A DNA stretch of 42,389 nucleotides, taken from Chara braunii. Taxonomy: Eukaryota > Streptophyta > Charophyceae > Charales > Characeae. Each line of letters opens with the position of its first letter. The first letter of the stretch is position 1. Under the pieces are notes generated by a model. It worked only from the letters and a program-made list of their open reading frames with translations. It was not told the DNA's origin and ran no database searches. The stretch is taken from positions 1,091,129 to 1,133,517 of the forward strand of contig BFEA01000122.1 of NCBI GenBank assembly GCA_003427395.1. The letters are read 5' to 3'. Below are positions 30,374 through 40,275 of this stretch, one piece after another. The position numbers and the translations under genes are program-made.

Positions 30374-30463
30374 TTCCGTCCTCCTTTACTTCAATAGTCC
30401 CCTGAGAAGTCCTTAATTTGTAGGCATTTTACCCTTGAGTCTTCTTTCACATCCTGCAATCAC

Positions 30464-31660
30464 TTAGGGAGCTGTTTGCTGCAGTTCCTCTCTGGTAAAC
30501 CATCGATCTTCACTTGGGTCAGTATGGTGTTTGAATCGCACCCGGTACTGCATCCGAGGCCTTGGGGGTCGTCCTCTACCCGGAGGTTTCGGCACTGGCA
30601 TGACTCTGTCCTCCACAATGTCGTCAATGTCGACTTCTCCGTTCATGGTTGGGGGCAGCATTGATCGTCTGGAAGGGAATTGTGCAGTTTCAGAAAAAGG
30701 TGCAGCTTTGATGCGTGAAAGACTGGGTGTGTGCGTAAGTGAGCAGGGATGTGAATCTTGTAGGAGGGTCCATCTATCTGATCCCTGATTATATCTAGGA
30801 CCTCCCATGGACCGAAATACTGAGGCATTAGTGTTCGTGAAATTCCCAACTCCTGACCGAGTTCAGACGACTTGACCCAAACCCTGTCACCTACCTGGAA
30901 TGTAGAAGGCCGTCTGTGTTTGTTCTCAGATGCAATCATAGCATCCTGAGACTTCCTAATATGCTCAACAGCCTGCTGCAACAGCTGTTCATATTTAATT
31001 GCATATTCTTTACTTCCTGGCGTTGCAGTCGGCTGATTCTCAGGCAGTAGGAAATCCAGAGCAGATATGGGTTTCCAACCAAGGTGCAGTTGATTGGGGG
31101 TTAGTCCGGTAGTACTAGGGACATCATTGTTATAGAGACTGACTACAAGAGACAGCCTCTCATCCCAATCATCTCGACTAGGTTTGATATAATGCCGTAG
31201 GAAATGCTGTACTACTCGGTTCATCTGTTTGTCTTGCCCATATGACTCAGGGTGATTCCCTGATGTCATCTGCAGTTGGGTGCCCATCTGTTGGGCAGTA
31301 CTCTGCCACAGTTCGCTGGTGAAGCGGACATCCCTATCGCTAACAATGGACTTTGGCAAACCAAAGTCGTGAACCCAGCTATCCATAAACAACTTGATGA
31401 TATAGTCAGTCTTTGCTGTCTCTGGCATGACGATCTGTCTAGCAAACTTGGTAAATCGGTCCATTATGACGAAGATGTGTCTTTTACCGCTATTGCTGGT
31501 CACAAGGGTAGCCATGAAATCCATGGCCACACTTTGACCGGGACCGTTAGGGATAGGCAAGGGCTTGATGAGCCTAAGCGGAGCCCGAGTCCTAGGCTTG
31601 TCCCTCTGACAACCTGGCAAGTTTCAACGTACTTTTTAGCATCTTTTAACATAGAGGGTC
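30464..31660 (-). pseudogene. Element 2, integrase
   Basis: The minus-strand frame from about 31620 contains the core residues in QSVAMDFMATLV, SIVSDRDVRFTSELWQ and MTSGNHPESYGQDKQMNRVV (D, D, E). The C-terminal part follows (FQVGDRVWVKSSELGQE, AHLRTHPVFHASKLHLF). A frameshift near 30660-30680 separates the end (SRRSMLPPTMNGEVDIDDIV, YRVRFKHHTDPSEDRWFTRE), a chromodomain-like tail. A one-base deletion near 31620 breaks the join to the zinc finger. The catalytic triad is intact. Confidence 0.9.
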
Positions 31661-32203
31661 ACCAAAACTTCTGCACTAAGTTTGCTGAGGTCTTTTTGTA
31701 CCCAAAATGACTGGCTGCGTCGTAACACTCTCCTAAAAATAAACTACGTAAGGACTCCCTATCTGGTACACACAGTCTTTTATCCCCATCCTTCTCAAGG
31801 AACAACAAGCCATCAACCAACACAAACTCATCGGAAGTAGCCTTATTTTTAGTTTCCAGTTTGTGAATGATCTCAGACAAGACTGCGTCTTTTTGATAGG
31901 CTTCCACCATGGATCGAGTTACATCGTTAGATATTCCAAACTCAGTCACTAGCGCGCCAGATAGTCCGCTCTTCGCTATAATATGTCAACCACTTTGTTG
32001 TACTCTCCCTTTAGAGGGTCAAGCTTGAAGTCATACATGTTTATGACTTCAATCCACCTTTTCAGGGCATCAGAGAGTACGGGTTGTGTCTTGATCCAAC
32101 GCACCGTCTCGTGGTTAGATCTTATGTATAAGAATCTGCCTAGGAGGTAGTGCCTCCAATGAACCAACGCTCTATAGAGCGCATAGAGCTCTCGGTCGTA
32201 CAT
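31659..32203 (-). pseudogene. Element 2, RNase H end and integrase zinc finger
   Basis: RNase H continues from 32203 (YDRELYALYRALVHWRHYLL, SNHETVRWIKT, EYNKVVDIL). A stop and a frameshift follow near 31950-31980. The next frame carries VTEFGISNDV, a region before the zinc finger, and GECYDAASHFGYKKTSANLV with the HH half of the HHCC motif altered (Y-D in place of H-D). A stop codon replaces a Trp-type position just after QKFW. Confidence 0.85.
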
Positions 32204-33658
32204 GGGCTATAATTTTTTAGATGGCATTTTTTTGCCCATGTACTGGATTGGCCTCAACTTTTTCCCCTCCTTCTGCGCAAGGACGGCGCCTATGCCATAT
32301 TGGTTGGCATATGTGGTCACAACAAAGGGCTGTTCAGGATCCGAAAGTTTAAGGACTTCGTAGTGTGTCAGGGTATACTTCAGTTTCTTGAAGGCTGCCT
32401 CACACTCTTCGGTCCACTCCCAAGGGGTGTTAAGGTGTGTTAAGTCTGTTAATGGGGAAGCTATAGTACTATAGTTCTTTACAAACGAACGATAGTAGCC
32501 CGTCATCCACAAAAACGAACGGACCTCTGTAACAGTCCGAGGTCTGGGCCAATCACGTATGCTGGCCACTTTGGCATCGTCTGGCCTCAAGCCGTCCGCG
32601 GAGATCACATGACCCAGATATAAGATCTTGGTGCGACCAAATTCATATTTCTCCAAGTTTATCTTATACTGGTGTTGTCTTAGGAGACCTAACACTATTT
32701 TCAAGTGCTCAACGTGCTCCTGTACAGTCCTACGAAAGATCATGATATCGTCGAGGTACACAACGATAAACTTATCTAAGTAGTCATAAAAAATCCAATT
32801 CATTGCGTGCTGAAATGTACCAGGAGCATTGCATAGACCAAAGGGTATCGCCACAAACTCGTACATACTGTACCTGGTCTGAAAAGCGGTTTTGTGTTGA
32901 TCCTCAGGCATAATAGCAGTCTGATGATATCCAGACTTTAGATCTATCTTTGTGAAGTACCGACATCCTTGCACTCTACCTAGGAGGTCATCGACGCGGG
33001 GTAGGAGCTCAATGCTCTTAACTATGATGGCATTGAGGCCTCTATAGTCAATGCACATCCTCAGGGTCCCCCCTTTCTTAGGTACAAAGAGAACTGGTAC
33101 CCCATAAGGGGACGTACTTGGCCGAATCCAACCCTTCTTTGTGAGCTTCTTGAGCTGCCAGCGGAGCTCATCCAACTCCGCAGGAGACATCCTATAGATC
33201 CGTCCCCTAGTTACTTGACTATAGGGGACAATTTCTATCGCATGGACCACCTCCTTTTCTACCACACCCCTAGGCTCCTCAAAAAGGTCTGGATGACTCG
33301 CAATGACTGCTTCTATCTCTGGGGGTGTTTTTACGGTCTCCCCTTTCTCAGAGACAAAGATTAGATACATCCCCTCCTCGCAGTTCTGCTTATAATAGGT
33401 ATAGAAAAATGCAGCACACATGCAGCCATTGTTCTCCACTAGCCTACTAGCTTTATACTTTTGCAGTCTAACGGTCCTCACGTTTGGCAACTTGTGAATC
33501 ATCACCTTCCTATCCCAATCAAATTGTGGCTTTGCGACCTCGAGGTAGTACATACCCAGGAACATATCAAATGGCAGCTCCTCGCTCACAAGGAACGAGA
33601 TCTTGTGTCTCAGTTCCCCTCCTCCATAGGAGAAGGTGAAGATTACATCCTTGGACAA
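32204..33658 (-). pseudogene. Element 2, protease linker and reverse transcriptase
   Basis: A long intact frame of 483 codons. It starts in the region just after the protease (HKISFLVSEELPFDMFLGMY), then the RT motifs WIRPSTSPYGVPVLFVPKKG, MCIDYRGLNAIIVKS, YFTKIDLKSGYHQTAI, FVAIPFGLCNAPGTF and VVYLDDIMIF, with YLDD intact. Next come the thumb motif VRSFLWMTGYYRSFVKNYS and the start of RNase H (PFVVTTYANQYGIGAVLAQK), where the first catalytic Asp of TTDA-type motifs is Tyr. It ends at TAG immediately before RNase H resumes. Confidence 0.92.
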
Positions 33659-34100
33659 CCATTTTCTGCCTGTTGGCTGACATGGATGCTACAGATCTGT
33701 TCAGCCGCTGCACTTGGTCTCCTAAGCGCAGCCTATCCACACAAGCACAATTGATGAAATTTCGTGTAGAGCGTATGTCTGCAAAGGCGCCCACTTTGTG
33801 GCCACCTACATCAACCTCTACCACAAAATGTTCACCTTTAGGACCTCTACTAATCATCGTCCAAGAGTCTAAGGGGTCCTTCCCTGACCACTCAACTTCT
33901 AACTCTTCTAAGGACTCAGACATATCTCTTGAACAAAACATTGATTGGTCTATATGTGTCTGCGGGGTGACCAGTGGGTCAATAGCCTTGGCCAACACCT
34001 GAAGTGGGGAAGGTAACGTTACCTCTTCAACACGAGTAAGAGCGGCTAACACTCCTACTGGCTCGAGGTGTTTCCTTGCGAAGAGCTCGCAGAAGGACAA
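33567..34100 (-). pseudogene. Element 2, protease region (degenerate)
   Basis: The minus-strand frame encodes VEVDVGGHKVGAFADIRSTR, where a retropepsin would show D-S-G-A-T. Here the motif reads D-I-R-S-T, so the Gly needed for the active-site loop is gone. LRLGDQVQRLNRSVASMSAN follows, as in plant gypsy proteases. The frame overlaps the RT-containing frame by about 90 bases with a frameshift. Confidence 0.75.
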
Positions 34101-35560
34101 GCAGAGTGCGAAGGCAAACTAACCACCATAGGTGAAGTTACCTTCGCTGTGACCTTTTTGCTTTTGCAGATTCTAGACGCGTGGCCAAAATCGTGACAGT
34201 TGAGACACGTGCCCCTAGCAACTCGGTCTCTCCACACCTCGTAATCCACACCAAGTCGCACCCAAACTGGTGTGCCTTGGTCTCCCTGACCCTTAGACCG
34301 GCCTACCTTCTGCTTTCCGGTCCCCTTAGCCTTTTCCTTGATAGGTGCTAGAACTCCCCCATCCGAAGTTTCACTAGCTTCATCCTGCTCTGTGTCTTCT
34401 TCATAGTCAGGGAAGTCGTCAATCTCAATTGCCTGACCATCGTGGTCAACGAACATAAGATTGCCCTTCTTCCTCCAATCCTGGGGAAGCTTCTTCTTCC
34501 TACCATCTATCGGACCTTGTTGTGTGGTCCCAAGTTTGGCCTCTATATTTAAGGCCTTCTTGCTGAAAGTAGCAAAATTATGGACATAGATGGTGGCCTC
34601 GTCCACCAACTTATTCTTGACGTTTGTGGGTAGACATCTCAGATAAGTTGTGAGGAGTACCTGTGGGTCATAACGCATGCCAGGTACTATGATCAGACGT
34701 TCTGCGACGTCTGTGACCTCACGAATTGTCCGAAACCGTTTTGAACCGAGACTAGCTAATGAGTCAGTGGCCTTCTGAGCCCCCTGAGGGTCATGCCACC
34801 TATTGTACACAACCCGTACGAAGTCTTCCAATGTCTGGGTTAGGGCCCAGACATCGAACTTTTGACGATAGCCTTGTTGCTGCACTAGACCATTTAACTA
34901 TCGTGTTGCAGAGCCCTCTAGAAAGGAAGCAGCAACCATAACTTCCTGCTATGGCCTTGTAAGCTTGTGCCTCACATAGGTAGGCACAGTCCTCACCCAG
35001 GTGTCCAGGTCCTCTTTCTTCTTCTTGTCGCCAAAGAAGGGTTTAGGACTCAACAAGGGAATCTTGGGCATCCACTGCATGGATTGGATTGCCCCCGGTG
35101 TCTGCTGCAGTGGTTGTGTAACCAACGGAACAGATAGCGACACGCTAACCTGAGTCTTCTCTCTTCTACTTCTCTCAACTGCTGCCGCAACTCATCATGA
35201 AGAGCCTCCGCTTGTAGAATCTTATAATCTTCTGGCGTGAGTTGAGGCTGCTGGCTGACTTGCAAACCCACAGACCGACTAATGGAAACTGGAGAGACAC
35301 CCTGACTGACACCTGATGAAAAGGCCTGAGATGAGGCTTGTGACATGGTAGGGGCGGTAGCCATAGCTGTCCTTTCGGTGTTGGCTGCTGCTTCCCTAAC
35401 CCTTTGTAATGTTGCCCTCTCCCTGGCTTCCCTCCGCATCCTCCTTTCCTCTCCTTGATCTAACTAGGAAAGTGATCGGTCGACTGAGTGCAGTTCTGTG
35501 AGTAACTCTAAGATCCTCCACTAATCGTTCCTCCTCCTCACTGCTTTCCTCTTCACTCAT
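34055..35560 (-). pseudogene. Element 2, Gag with CCHC zinc knuckle
   Basis: A plausible start is the ATG at 35560-35558, followed by an acidic stretch (SEEESSEEEERLVEDLRV). A frameshift leads into an Arg/Glu coiled-coil-like part (35439 onward). Capsid-like sequence runs through 34885-34560 (FRTIREVTDVAERLIIVPGM, LRCLPTNVKNKLVDE). The zinc knuckle CLNCHDFGHASRIC spans 34166-34207 (C-X2-C-X4-H-X4-C). At least two frameshifts break it. Confidence 0.85.
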
Positions 35561-36816
35561 GAGCTACAGTGATGTGTGATCTAAACTAGAATCCACATGG
35601 AATCCTACCTCAACATGACTCCCAACCGAGTAATAATAAACAACTAATTTTGGTCAGCTTGAAGAAAAGTAGTCAAGCGGTAATCAACAACCAATGTCGG
35701 ATCCTGAAAGGTAACACTATTTCTATTTTTAGACTATTCTGAAACAGAATGCAATGCAGAAGGGAATGTACTATTCTATCTGCATTTGTCTGTCAGTTGT
35801 TAACCAAGTTCATAATAACTAAAAAAAAAAACAAAAAAAACACTTGTGGAGATGCATGCTGGATGGCAAATAAGCTAATTAATTCAGCGGCGAACAGTTT
35901 GCCAGAATCTTCCCTCCCCCTGTATCCTTCTTGAGTAGTCACTTCGACGTCCTGAGCATCTGGTTGAGCAGTGTGTCTAAAGGTGTGCAATCTGGCCCAC
36001 CCCTGTGCCCCAAGTCTATGCTAAGCCTGCCAGCCCTGCATTTTCTTTATCCTCACATGCAACAAGCCTTAGATCCAATTGATCTGGCTGATCAAGAGGC
36101 AGTTTAAGGACAGCCCCCAAGGTCCTCAGAAATTATTTTACGTCGCAGACAGGACGACGATCACAGCCAGTATTTAATTCGAATCCGCCAGAAATATTTA
36201 TAGATGGTCTGGTATGCGTCTCTTATAGGGCTGGCATGCCCAGCATGACCTCTATCAGCACAGCAAGCAGAACCAAGGACTTGCGGCTAAGCATGCGTGT
36301 ACTAGTCCCAGCGGGTTGGCATGGTGACCGTGACCCGAGTGCTTCGTCCAGGGCCCTTCAGAGGCTTCGCCCGTCTCCCACCAGCTTGCTGCCCAGGAAG
36401 AATGTCGACTCTCAAGGTTGAGCGCTAGCGACACCTCACATTGAGAGGACTCTCAAGACAGAACTCACTTCTCACGGTAAGAAGCAATTAAGAGGGTAGA
36501 TAAGGATGAGAGCAAGGTACCTCATAATGCTGCCCCCAACCACAAATTTCTCACCAGCAACCTGACGTGCATTTATGATGACCGGTCTTTGCCTTGGCAC
36601 AACAAACAGCGATTATGCAGTTCCACCTCGGCTTAAATGCCGCATCAGTGAGTTCTCATCATCCAGCGTACACCCCAATGTCACCGCATAGCCTTCCTGG
36701 TGCGCCCACACGGCCCTGGGCCGCCTCACATTCAACGCACAAGCGTCATCACGGCCTCACCATCACAAACGAAGCACAGAACAGCTATTGCGAAGAACCA
36801 GCAAGTGTAGTTTGAA
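35561..36816 (-). other. Element 2, 5' leader
   Basis: Untranslated region between the primer-binding site and gag. It includes an A-rich tract (35821-35840) and the 90-base block at 36081-36170 shared with element 1. The small open frames here have no known domain. Confidence 0.7.
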
Positions 36817-36831
36817 CCAGCTCCGGTACCA
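36817..36831 (-). other. Element 2 primer-binding site
   Basis: The minus strand reads TGGTACCGGAGCTGG, three bases inside the 5' LTR. It differs from element 1's TGGTATCAGAGCTGG at two positions, both consistent with transitions, so it is a slightly decayed initiator-Met-type site. Confidence 0.75.
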
Positions 36832-36834
36832 AAT

Positions 36835-37188
36835 TGCAAGGAAAATGAGCAGTAACGAAATGACAGATTCCAGATTGCAAAATCACATTGAAAGCCAGGA
36901 AGGTCCACACTGTCCAGAAAGCAGAATTGCACCAATATTACACCGATGGAGAATCAAAATACTGAATCCGAATGTCAATGAGAACTTACTCTCGCCATCA
37001 CCAACATGAGTATCCAGGGCCCTTCCCCTACTTGGTGCTCAGCGCCCAGACTACTACCACACAGCTACTTCCGGCCTACGAATTGACAATGCAACTGTTG
37101 ACGTCAGCAGCAGCACTGAAGTACATGAAGATGTCAAACCCTTGCAGACTATTGCCAAGACCAGGTATGTGCCTTTACGTCATCATCC

Positions 37189-37283
<95 letters not shown>

Positions 37284-37907
37284 CTCTCACCCACGTCTTC
37301 TTCCCCATGGACGAAGACCACCAGTACGCCTTGTGGTACACCCAAGATCGGCTGGCTATGGAGGCCGAGCTATGGCGCTGCCCTCAGCAGCACCCTGCAC
37401 ACACGACCGCACGTGCACAAGCACCTTGCCTTAGCGCAGCCCACAGCACGCGAGCGCAGGCTCAAGCAGCGCTGCCGCACAACTGGCAAGTGCCCAAATG
37501 CTTGGCCAGGCAGCGGGCACTTTCCTATATGGAAAGTGTCTGGCCTGGTGTGCTGACTGTCTGGGCTGGGCCTGTGCCCAGAAGCTGCCGGTAGGCCCTG
37601 CGTAGCTGGGCCTCGGCTGCTACTGCCCTGGGCCCCGTTTGGTTATGCCTCCCAACTGCCTGTCGTGCATACTGCTGAAGATGCGGCCCAGGCCCTGCTT
37701 CCAAGAAAGGCCTAGAAGGCCGAAACAAAGTGTTGCTGCCCGTGGCCAGGGTTCTCTAAACCAACTGACGTGATGCAACTGTCTGAACCTCATATGCGAA
37801 ATAGACAACAATGGGCCTCTCATAATTTTATCAGGCCCGTCTTCACTTAGGGCCGGCGCAGATGCAAAATGTGCCCCTTAGGCCTGCCGAGGAGCCAAAT
37901 CCTCGCA
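36835..37907 (-). repeat. Element 2, 5' LTR (1073 bp)
   Basis: Right-hand LTR. It carries a TC tract of about 88 bases (37193-37280) that explains most of its extra length over the left LTR. It is followed by the TTTG target duplication. Confidence 0.92.
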
Positions 37908-38041
37908 TTTGAATGCTTGCCCACACTTCTTACTCCATTCGCAAGGGTGTCAAGTCTAGTCGAGTCGGTTAAGGGGCTCACTTTTCTTTCTTTTTTTCCT
38001 TTTTTTAATTATTATTATTAACTTTTATTTTTATTACAAAC

Positions 38042-38182
38042 CTTTTGTAGTGTCCTCCAGGACATCCGGTAAAATTGGAACACGATACATAGAAGATCAG
38101 CATGGCCCCTGCGCAATGATGACACGCATGAATCGAGAAATGGTCCTTTTTTTTTTTAGGGAAAAAAAAAAAACTTTTGTAG
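38042..38182 (+). pseudogene. Retroposed U6 snRNA copy with target duplications
   Basis: Bases 38051-38146 match U6 snRNA from the 5' stem (GTCC..GGACATCC) through TAAAATTGGAAC, AGCATGGCCCCTGCGCAA, GATGACACGC and AATCGAGAAATGGTCC. They are followed by a T run (38147-38157) and 12 A residues (38162-38173). CTTTTGTAG occurs exactly on both sides (38042-38050 and 38174-38182). Poly(A) plus target duplications are the marks of LINE-mediated retroposition. The 5' hairpin loop is shortened, and the invariant ACAGAGA box reads ACATAGA, so it should not function in splicing. Confidence 0.88.
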
Positions 38183-38425
38183 GATCCTGCCCATCCCAAG
38201 ATGGATTGTACACCTCCTAAGTTACATTCTGAGGTCTCGGCTTTTTTTTTTTTTTTTTTTTTTAAACACACCCCCTGCAGTGCTAGTGGTGCTGATAGAA
38301 GCAGACACCATTAGCACCCGAGGAGAGGCTCCTTCTATTAGTGGGGAGCATCACCTGCTGGAAAACGGGTCCAGCGGCCCATATATAGAAGGAATACAGC
38401 ACGATCAAGGAGATATCAAGGAAGT
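38183..38425 (-). repeat. Poly(T)-bounded repeat related to 6310-6425
   Basis: A T run at 38242-38263 is followed by a core with GAGCATCAC, CTGCTGG and CCAGCGGCCC, similar to the unit inside the LINE at 6310-6425. On the minus strand both end in poly(A), suggesting two copies of one short retroelement. The limits are approximate. The first 60 bases (38183-38241) are unassigned. Confidence 0.4.
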
Positions 38426-39309
38426 TGTCTAAAAAACCTGCCAGCATTGATTGGATGCAACTCTTGCATCTTCTGGCCTCAGTTCATCTTCTGATAGATA
38501 GTTCATGGCCCCAATACACGATCTTTGTGCAACCAAATTCACTTGGACCGGCACTCTCTGAGAAGCCTACACACACTCCTCAAATGCTCAACATGCTCAT
38601 TGAGACTCCTACCGACAACATATATGCCATCTATTAAGTAGACAACTAAACACTTGTGCACGTATTCATGAAACGCTCGTGTCTGAAATGCAGTTTTGTT
38701 CAGTTTGTCCAGTTTGTCATGAAATGCCCTTTAGATACATGGCATGCTTGAACGTTATGGGTGCAGTCGCATCACAGAGCCCAAAGGCATGACCACAAGC
38801 TTGTACAGTTCGTACCGGGTCTGAAATGCTGTTATGTTCAGGATCCTTGGGTCTTACTGCTATCTGATGATAGACATACTTGAAGTAGAACTTATCCGTA
38901 GACGGCGTAGAGTACTTGGATCGCACAGCAGCTTATAGATGATGTCATAGGTGCACGGTATGGGCCCAGCAGTATGACTTGTGATGGCATTGAGACGCCT
39001 ATGGTAGGGTCAATCCACATCTGCGAGGCCCGTCAATGTCGCATGGGTATGCACCTGCCTTCTGGTTCTACTTCCAGTGATTGGAAAATGAACTCACAGA
39101 CAGGCATCCATGAAATGGATTGATTGAGGCGATGAGGTCGATAGCTCTTCGACATCAACCATCGTTCGGCAGGAGTCTTGTACTTCTCATTGCAAATGAT
39201 CACCAGCGTTGCTAAAGGCAGAACGTGCCTAGTATCATATCGAAAAGCAGATCATTGCTAACGTGAAAACACATTTTGTGTGCCTGAAACCGCCAGTAAG
39301 TTACCCAGC

Positions 39310-39504
39310 CATTTTTTTCAGAGACATATCGTGAGTGCTGCCGCGTCGGGCAGGAAGTACCGGGGCGCCATTTAGCTGGACATCCATCCAGGCAGAACGG
39401 GCCTCGCATGCGACCCGTCTTGCCTGGATGAATGTGCCACGAAACGGTGCCCCGTTACGTCCCGCTCGATGCGACAGCATGCACGCCACATCTCTGAAAA
39501 AATG
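39310..39504. mobile_element. Fold-back (MITE-like) element
   Basis: An almost continuous inverted repeat with about 97-base arms. The left arm runs from CATTTTTTTCAGAGA to CCTCGCATG, and the right arm mirrors it from CATGCGACCC to TCTCTGAAAAAATG, centred on GCATGC at 39406-39411. Similarity between the arms is clear but imperfect. It interrupts the protease region of the old gypsy remnant. A convincing target duplication is not visible, so the superfamily is open. Confidence 0.75.
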
Positions 39505-39590
39505 GCGGGGAAGCGTAACTTCTCTCCCTCACATGAGAAAGTGCAAACTACGTCCTTGACCGTAGTGCCCGACAATGATTGCTGTGTTGT

Positions 39591-39911
39591 TAGCCAGTGT
39601 AGACACTACAGACCTACTCTTGTGAAGGAGAGACGTTAACGGCATGAGAAAGTGCAAACTACATCCTTGGCATAGTCACCTAGCTCCTGTCCTGCATCTT
39701 CTCACTAAGATGCAGCTTCTCCACACACCACCCACTCTGCAACTTGGGATTGATTCTCAACTGCTACTAGAATGAGCTTGCCTACAGCTTTGAAGGAGAG
39801 TCAGCTTGCCTACAAGGAGAGTCAGCTTGCCTAGAAGGAGAGTCAGCTAAGGCACCAACTTACTCTCCGCTGACCTCAACTGCTACTAGAATGAGCTTGC
39901 CTATAGCTTTG
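39591..39911. repeat. Short duplications and tandem units
   Basis: CATGAGAAAGTGCAAACTAC occurs at about 39532 and again at about 39643. AAGGAGAGTCAGCTTGCCTA-type units of about 25 bases repeat three times at 39793-39850. CTCAACTGCTACTAGAATGA occurs at 39756 and 39875, 119 bases apart. No gene is present. Confidence 0.75.
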
Positions 39912-40093
39912 CTCTTTTTTTTTTCCCCTGCTATTCTAGTAGATATATTAAAATTTAAAATACTAAAAATACTATTAATTTTTATAATTATTTATTTAAG
40001 TATTTTATCATTTTTTATTTTATTTTTTGGATTTGTAATTTTATATTGCTGAACCTGAGATCATATACACAACTGATAAAAGAAGGGTACCAA
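39912..40093. other. AT-rich stretch
   Basis: A run of about 120 bases (39930-40050) is nearly all A/T, after a T run. It contrasts sharply with the surroundings. No coding sequence. It may be the target region or tail of the adjacent SINE. Confidence 0.6.
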
Positions 40094-40230
40094 TCGGCCT
40101 AGCTCAGCTCGCACACCCATGAACTGCTGAAGGACAGTTCGAATCCACACGGAACTAGATGAATGAAATCAAATAATTCTGCAATACCTGGGGCCGTCCG
40201 ATTCGGCGAAAAGAGGATCAAAGAAAGGCC
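40094..40230 (+). mobile_element. tRNA-derived SINE, second copy
   Basis: Same family as the SINE at 24706-26105. Box A TAGCTCAGCTCG is at 40100-40111 and box B CAGTTCGAATCC at 40135-40146. The following body matches in order (GATGAATGAAAT, AAATAATTCTG, CCTGGGG, CGATTCGGCGA). Similarity fades after about 40210, where U2-like antisense sequence begins. The 3' end is uncertain. Confidence 0.7.
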
Positions 40231-40242
40231 AAGAGACTCCAG

Positions 40243-40275
40243 ACTTGATCTTAGCCAAAAAGCCAGGAAAGGTAT
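40243..40275 (-). ncRNA. U2 snRNA 5'-end-like fragment
   Basis: The minus strand reads ATACCTTTCCTGGC followed by TTTTTGGCTAAGATCAAGT, very close to the first ~32 bases of U2 snRNA. The sequence then diverges, so the branch-site recognition and Sm-site regions are not recognisable. It is treated as a truncated pseudogene or a fragment captured at the end of the adjacent SINE. Confidence 0.55.

Larger units (their letters stand above)
29376..37907 (-). mobile_element. Complete minus-strand Ty3/gypsy LTR retrotransposon (element 2)
   Basis: Two long direct repeats (29376-30373 and 36835-37907) start TGCAAGGAAAATGAGCAGTA and end AAATCCTCrCA. They are flanked by TTTG (29372-29375 and 37908-37911), a 4-bp target duplication. 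Internal order on the minus strand is primer-binding site, leader, gag, protease, RT, RNase H, integrase. It belongs to a family with a solo LTR at 24812-25999. It inserted into an older minus-strand gypsy remnant, splitting RT from RNase H. Frameshifts and stops make it inactive. Confidence 0.93.
37908..39590 (-). pseudogene. Old minus-strand gypsy remnant, right part (RT and protease region)
   Basis: Continuation of the remnant at 28669-29375. Just right of element 2 (37908-37982) is sequence matching the RT/RNase H junction of element 2. After several small insertions, RT sequence resumes at about 38450. At 38717-38926 it reads FYFKYVYHQIAVRPKDPEHN and CGHAFGLCDATAPITFKHAM, the palm motifs with many changes. 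At 39212-39290 is HKMCFHVSNDLLFDMILGTF, the post-protease segment. At about 39510-39570 is VKDVVCTFSCEGEKLRF, just upstream. The fold-back element at 39310-39504 separates the last two. Confidence 0.78.

Noticed and set aside
37193-37280. Repeat array resembling a CRISPR or satellite
   Set aside because: Simple TC dinucleotide tract inside an LTR, with no spacer structure.
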